Shown here one piece after another: positions 8,160 to 16,862 of a stretch of 18,738 nt of DNA (positions are counted from its first letter, which is position 1; each line of letters begins with the position of its first letter). Under the pieces are notes generated by a model. It saw only the letters and a list, made by a program, of their open reading frames with translations, was not told the origin of the DNA and did no database searches. Source of the stretch: Termitomyces sp. T153 (Eukaryota; Basidiomycota; Agaricomycetes; Agaricales; Lyophyllaceae); NCBI GenBank assembly GCA_018296165.2, contig JACKQL020000277.1, positions 1 through 18,738 of the forward strand, read 5' to 3'. A program made the translations under genes and the position numbers.

Positions 8160-10532
8160 ATGAACAACGACCCCGTTGCTCGGCGCGCTAGAATGCCGCC
8201 TCGCAATGACACTACGGCACCTAAGTGGGATGAGAGTCGCCCTAGGGAACTCCCCCAATACTTCAAAGAACTGGAATATCTCTTCGCTGATTGCGGTATC
8301 ACTGACGACACACAAAAGAAAGAATACGCGTCTCGATATGTTTCCTATGACACGGCGGAGACTTGGCTTGGCTTACCTGAATTTGGCGACAATATTATGG
8401 TCGACAACGATGCTCCTCGACCCTACAATTACCAGGAATGGAAAGCGGCAGTGCTTAGGTTGTACCCTGGCGCTGACGCTAGTGCTCGTTATAATCTTGG
8501 CGATCTGGAACGACTAGTGAACCAGTCTTTCAACAGCGGCTTAGCGACTTTGGGAAGGTTCTCTGACTACTACCGGGACTTCCAACGTATTGCTAGATGG
8601 TTACTCGCTAACGGCAAGCTCTATCGTAACGAGGAACGTCGCTTGTTCCAACAAGGTATCCCCACATCGCTATGGTCTAAAGTCGTCCGCCGCCTCGAAA
8701 TCACCCTTCCCGATCACCATCCTGAGGACCCTTACGATGTTGACCAAGTCTTCGAAGGCGCTAAGTGGGTTCTAAAAGGAACGGACACTTCTACGGCTAA
8801 GACCAGCCATGGCACCACCGGCATCCATTCGTCATCGCCCATCGCTAACCCGCCGACCGTCCCTTCGCCGGCACCTAAGCAAGAAGCATTGGAATTAGCG
8901 ACCACTACCGCAATCGTCAGCGCCTTGGAACGTTTGGAAGCCCTTCTAACCAGCGGTAACGCCCAACCTCGCCAACAGTTCGCTAACAACACTTGCCACT
9001 TCTGCGGGGAAATAGGTCACACTATGGTCCGAGGCACTTGTATTAAGCTGGAGCAAATGATCAGACAGGGTAAGATCCGTCGTAACGCCGAAGGCAAGAT
9101 CATTTTACCGTCTGGCGCCATGATTCCCAACTATTCCGGCAAGCGACTATACATTGAACGCATCGAGGAATGGCACCGGCTTAATCCAGGACAAATCGTT
9201 ACAGGCAGACTTTCTTCCAACGCTAACCCAGACCCAGAGCAGGCGGCAATGCAGCAGTCGCTAATACACGAGGTAATGCAACAGGACGTCGCCACAGGCC
9301 GAGTGCTAAGCAAGGAAGAACGGATCGAGGCTTTGGAACGCGAGCTATTTGCACTCCGGCGAAACGGCGAAAAATTCGACGGCGTACAAGTCCCCCGAGC
9401 GACTTACCGACCAGCAAGTGATGCTTCAAAGGCAACGCCCTCGACCAGTGACCCCCCGGCAACTTCCACCCCTTCTGATTCAGCTCCAGTTCCTGCCACT
9501 AAGCCTGCTGACAAAGGCAAAGCACCTGAACGCACCGTCGCTAAGGAACAACCGTCTGCCGCTAAGGAACCGGTGGCTCAGCCTCCTATTCATCCATTTT
9601 CTGGCCTCCCTAGTCGCTACGCCCCACCCGCTAACCGGAATTTCGCTGCTCCCGACAAAGCTAACGACGGCGCATATCGAACGATGCCACCCATCTACGA
9701 CATCGAGCAATCCAAAGCGGTTTTCGAACGAGTCTTACGCACCCAGGTTACGATATCGGTTGGCGAACTTTGTTCTGTATCCCAGGACATCAGGAATCAG
9801 TTTAGGACAGCGGTTACGCCCAAACGATCGGTTGGCGCTAGCGTTAATGCAGTTCAGGACTCCAGCGACATTTTTGAAGAAATTTTGCCGACGTTCGCTA
9901 TCGAAGAACCTCAGTTTTCGCTTGGGTCAAACGCTGATACCGCTAAAGGACTTACCGCGGACAAGGCACCACTCGCTTCAGTCAACCCTGTCGAGGCCTA
10001 TATTGATGCGCTATCCCCCGGAGAAGAGCCTGTGGTACTCACTGTCGCTAAGGAATCTCAGTCACTTCGTACCGTCATGATGTTGATCGACAATAAAGAG
10101 GAAGTCGAATGCATTCACGACAGCGGTTCTCAGATTATTTCGATGTCCGCCGAAATCGCTAGCGACATTGGCTTATCCTATGACCCCAACATCGTGCTAA
10201 ACATGCAGAGCGCCAACGGTACCACGGATCGATCACTGGGACTAGCTAGAAACGTACCATGCACGATTGGCGATGTGACGGTCTATCTTCAAATTCACGT
10301 TTTACGGTCTCCCGCCTACGACATCCTACTCGGTCGCCCATTCGACGTATTAACCCGAAGTACGGTTAATACCATTAGCGACATCGAAACAACTATAACA
10401 ATTACGGACCCCAATACTGGTCTCCGGCGCACTATCCCTACCTTTCCACGCGGCAAATCTAAGAGAAACAGCCGTCAAAATGTTCGCTTCGAAACAGAGG
10501 CACCCCGTTGCTTTCATCGCCCGAGGCAATGA
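8160..10532 (+). CDS. gag: Gag with C-terminal aspartic protease, element A
   Basis: The first ATG of this frame is at 8160, giving 790 residues, but the frame is open from 7833 with protein-like, Pro/Ser-rich text (NPFEPPRSSISTPRH), so a non-ATG or spliced start is possible. The N-terminal half has the capsid-like fold region of Ty3 Gag (WDESRPRELPQYFKELEYLF onward). A zinc knuckle at about residues 279-294 reads CHFCGEIGHTMVRGTC, i.e. C-x2-C-x4-H-x6-C, two residues longer than the canonical last spacer. It is followed by the EGKIILPSGAMIPN...RIEEWHRLNPGQ block seen in basidiomycete Gags. Then comes a low-complexity Pro/Ala/Thr linker and an aspartic protease with HDSGSQ (Asp 654) and the flap/ILLGRPFD motif. 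The product packages RNA, and the protease matures Gag-Pol. It overlaps pol, which lies in the +1 frame. Confidence 0.93.
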   Translation: MNNDPVARRARMPPRNDTTAPKWDESRPRELPQYFKELEYLFADCGITDDTQKKEYASRYVSYDTAETWLGLPEFGDNIMVDNDAPRPYNYQEWKAAVLRLYPGADASARYNLGDLERLVNQSFNSGLATLGRFSDYYRDFQRIARWLLANGKLYRNEERRLFQQGIPTSLWSKVVRRLEITLPDHHPEDPYDVDQVFEGAKWVLKGTDTSTAKTSHGTTGIHSSSPIANPPTVPSPAPKQEALELATTTAIVSALERLEALLTSGNAQPRQQFANNTCHFCGEIGHTMVRGTCIKLEQMIRQGKIRRNAEGKIILPSGAMIPNYSGKRLYIERIEEWHRLNPGQIVTGRLSSNANPDPEQAAMQQSLIHEVMQQDVATGRVLSKEERIEALERELFALRRNGEKFDGVQVPRATYRPASDASKATPSTSDPPATSTPSDSAPVPATKPADKGKAPERTVAKEQPSAAKEPVAQPPIHPFSGLPSRYAPPANRNFAAPDKANDGAYRTMPPIYDIEQSKAVFERVLRTQVTISVGELCSVSQDIRNQFRTAVTPKRSVGASVNAVQDSSDIFEEILPTFAIEEPQFSLGSNADTAKGLTADKAPLASVNPVEAYIDALSPGEEPVVLTVAKESQSLRTVMMLIDNKEEVECIHDSGSQIISMSAEIASDIGLSYDPNIVLNMQSANGTTDRSLGLARNVPCTIGDVTVYLQIHVLRSPAYDILLGRPFDVLTRSTVNTISDIETTITITDPNTGLRRTIPTFPRGKSKRNSRQNVRFETEAPRCFHRPRQ

Positions 10533-13500
10533 AGAAGATAGCGACATAGTGATCGTTATCAGCTATGACCATTTAACTGGTCTAGCGATGTGTATAGCTT
10601 CTTGTGATTTGGACCAAGACGTTTTGCTTACCGATTCTAACACACAGACTAATCCCGCGCTAGCATACCTTTACGCTACGGCTAGCGACATTTCTGATTT
10701 GTCCCTTCCACCTCGTTCTTATTTCGTTTCTACTGATACCTCTAATCCCTCGATTCTTGGACAGACTTTGCCCTTTGATACATGTGTTACGGACACTACC
10801 CCCACCTATGTTAACATCCCATTCCCCGCTCAGTATGTCGCTAACGAACCTCCTAAGCGGAAAGGAGTACAGGTCAAGAAGAAGTACAAACCCGTAGTCA
10901 TGAAAACCAAACCGGTCGCCAGCCATGTTAGCGAAGACTTTCGAATCGAGCGTCAAGTTATAGGCGATCCACTAGCGACCATTCCGCCGCTTAACCCAAA
11001 CCCGCCACCTTTCGTCCCGACGAAGCGATTCACCAGGGAGCGTCAAGCGAAATTGGTCAGCGACCACGACATTGGGTTCCTCACTAGCGACGAAATCAAC
11101 GTATTGGTCGACATGGTCGCCAAGCAAGAAAAAGCCTTCGCTTGGGAAGATTCCGAACGAGGAAGTTTGCGCCCCGACTTCTTTCCGCCAGTACGCATAC
11201 CAACAATTCCGCATGTACCTTGGGTTCAGCACAATCGCCCCATACCCCCGGGACTAGAAAAGGAAGTATGCGAAATTATTCGCGACAAGATCAGCGCCGG
11301 CGTCTATGAACCCTCGAATTCCGCTTATCGCTCGCGATGGTTTTGCGTTCTCAAGAAAAACGGTAAGCTCAGGATTGTACACAGTCTAGAGCCGCTCAAC
11401 CGTGTCACCATTCGCCATTCTGGAGTACCACCTTTTCCAGATCACGTCGCCGAATCATTCGCTGGACGCATTTGTGGTGCCACTCTCGACCTCTACGTTG
11501 GCTACGACGAACGACTTATCGACCCAGCATCACGCGACTTAACGACATTCCAGACTCCGTTTGGCGCTCTTCGCTTAGTAACCTTGCCGATGGGGTGGAC
11601 CAACTCTGTGCCTATATTTCATGACGACATTACCTTTATTCTGCAGCCGGAGATACCCCACAACGTGCTCAGCTTTATCGATGACGTTGGCGCTAAAGGA
11701 CCAAAGGACTGGAAGGTCGTTAATGGTAGACCCGCTAAGCATCCCGCTAATCCGCACATCCGCCTAGCGCTCTGGGAGTTCTTTGAACTTCTTAACAGGA
11801 TCCTTCAGCGGATGAAATATTGCGGTGGCACTTTTTCCGGTCACAAACTTGTTCTTTGCGCCCCGACCTTCAAGATTCTCGGTCACGTTTGTACTCCTAG
11901 TGGCCGAATCCCCGACGAAAGTCGCCTAGCGCTAATCGAGCGATGGGGTCCTTGCAAGTCACTATCGGAAGTCCGCGCCTTTTTAGGTACCGTTGGGGTG
12001 TTAAGGATCTTCGTCAAAAACTTCGCCCATCGAGCCCATAACTTGACGAAACTTACTCGCATTGGCGTCCCTTTTGAGTTTGGTCCCGATCAGATTAATG
12101 CTCAGCGCGATCTCGTGAAGGCTTTACAAGACGCTAAGCCCCTTGTCCCTATCGACTATGAATCACCTGACCCCGTCATCTTAGCGGTAGATACGTCATA
12201 TATAGCGGTCGGATATTACCTTTGCCAGTGTGCTAGCGATAATCGCAAGGAGCGCCGCTACAATCGCTTCGGGTCAATTACGCTAAACGACAGAGAGGCA
12301 CGATTCAGTCAGCCTAAGTTGGAGCTTTACGGCCTTTATCGAGCGCTACAAGCTTTACGGATGTACCTAATTGGCGTTGGGAACCTCATCATCGAAGTAG
12401 ACGCTCGCTACATTAAGGGTATGCTTCAGAACCCCGACGTTCAGCCTTCAGCTAGCATGAACTGCTGGATTGTGGCGATTCTGATGTTCCATTTCGAGCT
12501 GGTGCATGTCAAGGGAACTTTCCACGGCCCGGATGGTCTGTCGCGGCGCCCGCCACAGCCTGATGATCCCCCTGTCGATGATAGCGACAACTCTGTCTAT
12601 GAGGATTGGATTGATCGTTTGCATGGGTTCATACACCAGGTCCAGTTACTGCTGCCGCTCTTTTGCCATCTCTCAACGGCCGCACGTCGCTTATTCCCTG
12701 CTGTCGACCTCGGCTGTTCGCCCACTTTAGCAACTTTTGCCAGCGACACCGACACTGCTCCACGATTAGCGACCAGCGACGATATAACCCCCCTCCGAGA
12801 CGATGGCACCACCACTTATAGCGATGTACCCCACAGTGCCAAAGCCACCGCCAACGATGCCCGTGTACTCTTAGTTGAGAAATGGCTTCACGATCTAATC
12901 CGACCCGAAGGCTTTAGCGACAAAGATTATGCCACTTTCGTTCGCTACGCATCTATGTTTTTCGTTACGGGAGGCAAACTTTGGCGAAGAAGTCGAGACG
13001 GTGCTCACAAGGTGTTCGTCCCTATTGCCAGTCGCTTATGGGTCTTGAAGGCGATGCACGACGACTTGGGACACAAAGGCTTCTTCGCTACTCGCTCTGC
13101 TCTTCTAGAACGATTCTGGTGGCCCCAAGTTAGCGCCGACATCATGTGGTACCTTAGGACCTGCCATCTCTGTCAGATACACCAGACAACTAAAGTGCTT
13201 ATTCCGCCAACTGTCGCTACCCCGGCGCCTTTGTTCAGCAAGATATACGTCGATACCATGTTCATGCCGCCCTCCAATAAGTTCAAGTACATCATCCAAG
13301 GACGTTGTTCGCTAACTCATTACCCGGAATTTCGCATGCTTAGCCGAGAAAACACCGAAGCTATTGCCAAGTGGCTATACGAGGACGTCATTTGTCGTTG
13401 GGGAGCGCTTAGCGAAATCGTGACCGACAATGGACCCCCGATCCTAAAGGCGGTTACCTATTTGGCAAAGAAGTATAACTTATGCTATATCCGGATCTCT

Positions 13501-14253
13501 GGTTATAATAAGCGCGCTAATGGAATAGTTGAGCGGCCTCACTTTGACGTTCGCCAAGCCCTTTTCAAAGCTGTCGATGGCGATCAGTCTAGGTGGAGTA
13601 CGGCTACTTACTCGGTCTTTTGGTCAGAACGTGTTACAGTGCGCAAGCGAATGGGTTGCTCCCCTTACTACGCGACGACCGGTACCCACCCTCTCCTGCC
13701 TGCTGACATAGTTGAAGCGACATATTTGCAACCGCCGCCAAACTCGTTATTATCAACCACCGATCTTATAGCCCGCCGAGCGATTGACCTTCAGCGTCGC
13801 CAAGAAGATCTCGACCGCCTGCATAGCCAAGTGCTTAGCGCCCGTCGCTTGGCCGCCATTTCCTTTGAAAAGGATCACGCCGCTACGATTCGCGATTACA
13901 ACTTCAAAACAGGCGACCTCGTACTAATGAGGAATACGAGAATCGAAGTATCGCATAACAAGAAAATGAAGCCGCGATACCTAGGCCCCCTCGTGGTAAT
14001 CTCTCGCAACCGTGGAGGAGCTTACATTCTTTGCGAACTAGATGGCTCAGTTCTACATCGCCCTGTTGCTGCTTTCCGCTTAATCCCCTATCTCGCTAGA
14101 GAACACATAACCGTGCCTAGCGACACTTTCGACATCGACACTTCGCGTCTCCGAGAACTGGAGCAAACCGAACTTGTTGACGACGATGACACTGGTGACA
14201 ACGCCAGTGAAGAAGAAAACTACCTTTCGCTAGGCCTTAGTGACAAATCTTAA
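10480..14253 (+). CDS. pol: Pol: reverse transcriptase, RNase H, integrase, element A
   Basis: 1257 residues from the ATG at 10480; the frame is open from 10399, so Pol overlaps the end of Gag-PR in the +1 frame. After a linker, RT keeps its catalytic Asp in TLDLYV (D337) and FIDD (D401, D402). RNase H keeps D571 (AVDTS), E615 (KLELYG), D641 (EVDARY) and D685 (GPDGLSRR). Integrase has the zinc-binding H860, H865, C895, C898 and the DDE triad D925 (YVDTM), D983 (VTDNG), E1018 (GIVERPH), with 34 residues between the last two. The C-terminal GPL/V-type module is near 1169. After it comes only an acidic tail, with no chromodomain visible. No stop or frameshift, so it is likely functional or recently so. 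It copies element RNA to DNA and integrates it in the nucleus. Confidence 0.97.
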   Translation: MFASKQRHPVAFIARGNEEDSDIVIVISYDHLTGLAMCIASCDLDQDVLLTDSNTQTNPALAYLYATASDISDLSLPPRSYFVSTDTSNPSILGQTLPFDTCVTDTTPTYVNIPFPAQYVANEPPKRKGVQVKKKYKPVVMKTKPVASHVSEDFRIERQVIGDPLATIPPLNPNPPPFVPTKRFTRERQAKLVSDHDIGFLTSDEINVLVDMVAKQEKAFAWEDSERGSLRPDFFPPVRIPTIPHVPWVQHNRPIPPGLEKEVCEIIRDKISAGVYEPSNSAYRSRWFCVLKKNGKLRIVHSLEPLNRVTIRHSGVPPFPDHVAESFAGRICGATLDLYVGYDERLIDPASRDLTTFQTPFGALRLVTLPMGWTNSVPIFHDDITFILQPEIPHNVLSFIDDVGAKGPKDWKVVNGRPAKHPANPHIRLALWEFFELLNRILQRMKYCGGTFSGHKLVLCAPTFKILGHVCTPSGRIPDESRLALIERWGPCKSLSEVRAFLGTVGVLRIFVKNFAHRAHNLTKLTRIGVPFEFGPDQINAQRDLVKALQDAKPLVPIDYESPDPVILAVDTSYIAVGYYLCQCASDNRKERRYNRFGSITLNDREARFSQPKLELYGLYRALQALRMYLIGVGNLIIEVDARYIKGMLQNPDVQPSASMNCWIVAILMFHFELVHVKGTFHGPDGLSRRPPQPDDPPVDDSDNSVYEDWIDRLHGFIHQVQLLLPLFCHLSTAARRLFPAVDLGCSPTLATFASDTDTAPRLATSDDITPLRDDGTTTYSDVPHSAKATANDARVLLVEKWLHDLIRPEGFSDKDYATFVRYASMFFVTGGKLWRRSRDGAHKVFVPIASRLWVLKAMHDDLGHKGFFATRSALLERFWWPQVSADIMWYLRTCHLCQIHQTTKVLIPPTVATPAPLFSKIYVDTMFMPPSNKFKYIIQGRCSLTHYPEFRMLSRENTEAIAKWLYEDVICRWGALSEIVTDNGPPILKAVTYLAKKYNLCYIRISGYNKRANGIVERPHFDVRQALFKAVDGDQSRWSTATYSVFWSERVTVRKRMGCSPYYATTGTHPLLPADIVEATYLQPPPNSLLSTTDLIARRAIDLQRRQEDLDRLHSQVLSARRLAAISFEKDHAATIRDYNFKTGDLVLMRNTRIEVSHNKKMKPRYLGPLVVISRNRGGAYILCELDGSVLHRPVAAFRLIPYLAREHITVPSDTFDIDTSRLRELEQTELVDDDDTGDNASEEENYLSLGLSDKS

Positions 14254-14601
14254 CTCTGCTTCGTTTCTTACCGCTCTCATCTCTACTACCCAGAAAATCC
14301 ATCAACAATTACTTTACAAAACCTAAGTCCTTTTCGTCTCGTTGCTCTTTCAATTTTAATACAGTTAAAAAGCCTTTCACAGACACTTCACTTTACTACT
14401 GTCTTGTTTCGATGCTGCGCTAGGCTATTCTGTCGCCAGCGCTTGGCACGCCTCTCGAGGTAATTCGCCATGATGATCTACTGAGCGTTTGCCTTCAAAA
14501 TGTCGCTAGCATTAGGCGACAGTCGCTAGTATGACCAATTGATTTTTGCTTTCTTTCTTCTGTTTTGTTTCACTTTCTGATCGCTCGCCAAAGATACTAT
14601 A

Positions 14602-14630
14602 CATTTTGGAGCCCCTTAAGGGGGCCAAGC
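14602..14630 (+). repeat. Second PBS-like motif with palindrome
   Basis: CATTTTGGAGCCC repeats the sequence that spans the 5' LTR end and PBS start (7801-7814). Here it is followed by CCCCTTAAGGGG (14612-14623), a perfect 12-bp palindrome extendable to GCCCC/GGGGGC. It lies about 350 bp after the pol stop. Confidence 0.7.
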
Positions 14631-14648
14631 TAGGTCCAAATTACTAAC

Positions 14649-14669
14649 AAAAATATAAAATTTATATAC
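14649..14669. terminator. AT-rich shared 3'-end element (possible)
   Basis: AAAATATAAAATTTATATAC is the only strongly A/T-rich, near-palindromic stretch between two convergent genes. It lies 16-36 bp past the stop of the antisense gene and about 400 bp past that of pol. Position and composition suggest a polyadenylation region for the antisense gene and perhaps for both strands. Confidence 0.35.
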
Positions 14670-14684
14670 AGGAGGCGACGGTCG

Positions 14685-16689
14685 CTAAGCATCAAGGTCA
14701 GCATCGTTGTCAGGAACCTCCATCGCCTCCGTCTCCTCCCAATCCCCCTCGCCGATGTTGTTCTCCTCCTGCCAGGCCAGGAAGGCCTGGCAGTCGCGTC
14801 GATATCCCGCCAGAGTCGCCAGCGTCCGCCTAGCGACCGTGTAGCGAGCCCGTGCCGCTAACAACTCCTCCCTCGCCGCCTCCAGCTCCCTTCGGAACCG
14901 TCGTTCCACTCCCGCTGCCCTCTCATCGAAGTCCAGTAGCGACGCCGCCGACGTTAGCAGCGTCGGCCATCCGAGGTCCTCGCCCAGCCACTCCAGCTCG
15001 TCGTTGCCCACCTGACGCAACGGCGTGTCGCTCCATGTTCCCTGGCGAAGCAGTTAGCGATCAGGTAGCTAGCGGGAGAAAATAACTTACCCGTTGTACG
15101 ACCTCGACCTCTTCAACTCGTTCTTCCTCCTCAGTAGCGACGGGTACGGCCTCCACCTCCTCCTCACCCTCGAGCTCCATGTCACTCACCTCCACCTCGG
15201 CGACTGTCGCCAAGGGAGTCTCCCTCATCTCCACGTCCTCCCTTCCCTCCTCGCTGGCGACCGTCCGAGGTCGCTTAGCGCTAGCGACCGATGATGGGCT
15301 TGCAGCCCGTTTCAGTGCTTGGGGCGTGTCGCCGTCACTGTCGTTGTCGTCCTCGTCCTCGTCGCTCTCCACCATCTCCCTACTCTTCACCCTAGCGCCT
15401 CCACTACCTTCAACCAAGCCCTCCTCCTGCGACGTCAGCAAGGTCAAGCTCGAATGCTTGATCTTGATCGGCTCTCCTCTCCTCGCCAATTCCCTCTGCC
15501 TCTCCATGAAGGCCCTCGCACTCCTTACCGACGCCGCCTTGATCGCTATCCTCTTAGCGAATTTGCTGCCTGTGCTCCTCGATGACAAGCCGCTGTGCGA
15601 GCAGCTCTTCCTAGTGCTGTCGCAACGATAGCAAGGCTGGACCCCCGTGGGGTACCAGCAGCCTTCTGGGTTGTTATCGGCCCAGCAATTGTCGCACTAA
15701 AAGAAAGCGTTAGCGACAAAAAGAGAAAAAGAACCGCTAAATACTCACTGCTCCTTGCGTGTACTTATATTCTTGCCGCTTCTCTAGCGACACTGTTACC
15801 TTGCCCTTGGCCTTGTCCAACTTCACTCCTGCTCCCAGCCCCGTATCCACCACCGTCGTCGTCCTTCGCCATCGAAGGAGCGTCGCCAGTCATTTGTCAG
15901 TAAACGATTCTTCAACATGATCCTGCAGGAAAGGTTAGCGGTCGTCGCCGAGAATCAGTGAAAGGAAAGAAAACGACTCACCTCAATATCCTCATCCTCC
16001 TCATCTTGTGCTTTTGCCTTTCCTTTCCCCTTCCCTTTGCTCTTTGGAGTTGTCGCCAATTTTGGCGACGTCGCCAACCCCCTAGCGACGCCGCCAGCTG
16101 CAGCCTTGGGAGTCGAGGGGCCCGCCTCTTGAATGTCCCCACGATTCGCCGCCTCTTTGTTCCTACGACCCTCGCTCCGTCCCTCCCCCCTCGCCACCGC
16201 TAACGCACCTACCGGGTGCTGGAAGAGGAACTGGTCATTCGGTGACAAGTCTTCAAAGAGCTAACGTACCTTAGCGGGGTCGCTAGCACTAGCGACTGCC
16301 GAGGCACTTACCGTCATTCCCGCCATGAGATCGTCCATCAGGAACTCCAGCGAAGGGTCGATTGGCGCCTAGCGATCGTATTAGAAATTGGCGCTCAAAA
16401 GGAAGAAAAGGGAACTTACAAAGTGAACATCGAATGGGCAAACCCATTCTTCCTCCTTGTACTTCTCATATAACTGGCGACACTCCTTCTCAACAGTCGC
16501 CAACTCCGGCCACTCGACTCCACTCCCCAAGGTCTTGAACCACTGGAGCCACGTCTGAAAGATGGCGGTGACCGCCAAGCAAGGATCCTTCGCCAACGAT
16601 GCACGGGCCACCGCGAACAACCTGTCGACCCGATCGAGGAAGGCGTGGGCCATGGTAATCTTCTCAAATTGGGAGGCGAGATCGGACAT
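14685..16689 (-). CDS. Antisense six-exon gene in element A: Zn2Cys6-like, coiled-coil nuclear protein
   Basis: Exons, in reading order: 16689-16420, 16368-16312, 16260-15982, 15922-15749, 15696-15091, 15041-14685 (stop TAG). The five introns are 51, 51, 59, 52 and 49 bp, all GT...AG and all phase 0; donors are GTAAGT or GTGAGT. The 579 codons encode a helical N-terminus (LASQFEKITMAHAFLDRVDR; TWLQWFKTLG), a Gly/Lys tract plus acidic tract (KSKGKGKGKAKAQDEEDEDIE), VKLDKAKGKVTVSLEKRQEY, and then a cysteine cluster C-x2-C-x8-C-x8-C-x2-C-x6-C (codons 261-292). A basic helix, long acidic tracts, a second basic patch (ASAKRPRT) and a C-terminal coiled coil (RRFRRELEAAREELLAARAR) follow. One blemish: an in-frame TGA at 15890-15892 in exon 4. 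It is either a nonsense change or a sign that the splice model there is wrong. The composition suggests a nuclear DNA-binding protein. Function unknown; not gag-, env- or pol-like. Confidence 0.8.
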
Positions 16690-16853
16690 AGCGATAAGAT
16701 TGAGAGGCTAGGAGAGATTAGATGGTAAGGAAGGGGGATGATGAAGTTCAAGCGATACCGCCAGCCACTGTTATTCGAATCCCTTTGGCGCACGGACCAG
16801 GCGATCAAGCACGTGACTTTTGGGTTGACTGAGGACAGTCAATATTTCAGTAC
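16690..16853 (-). promoter_or_regulatory. Probable promoter of the antisense gene
   Basis: On the minus strand the 164 bp before the ATG at 16689 contain CACGTG (16810-16815), an inverted repeat GACTG/CAGTC (about 16828-16841), then a pyrimidine-rich stretch (CCCCCTTCCTTACC...CTCTCC) leading to the ATG, as in many fungal promoters that lack TATA. It lies inside the element, between the gene and the 3' LTR, so the gene would travel with its own promoter. The 3' LTR could also contribute. Confidence 0.45.
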
Positions 16854-16862
16854 GGGGGAGGA
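16854..16862 (+). other. Polypurine tract of element A
   Basis: GGGGGAGGA abuts the start of the 3' LTR (TGATGAGCC). This is the expected primer site for plus-strand DNA synthesis and confirms element orientation. Confidence 0.85.

Larger units (their letters stand above)
14254..14684. other. Non-coding region between convergent pol and antisense gene
   Basis: No gene seen. It begins with pyrimidine-rich DNA after the pol stop, contains several copies of the TAGCG/CGCTA motif (for example 14421, 14503 and 14524), a PBS-like hairpin (14602-14630) and an AT-rich palindromic stretch (14649-14669) that could serve both transcripts as a 3' end. Confidence 0.6.

Noticed and set aside
9349..10080. 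243-residue + frame inside gag
   Set aside because: It is a shadow of the gag-protease frame, with low-complexity Leu/Pro/Arg composition and no domain.
14601..14684. A second LTR end (nested element) at the PBS-like motif
   Set aside because: No LTR sequence similar to 7690-7803 precedes it and no partner LTR is present, so only a motif-level similarity can be claimed.
15179..15631. 150-residue + strand frame opposite the antisense gene
   Set aside because: It is the complement of the large minus-strand exon with its acidic tracts (read as Ser/Leu-rich). The minus frame has splice sites and a cysteine cluster; this one has nothing.
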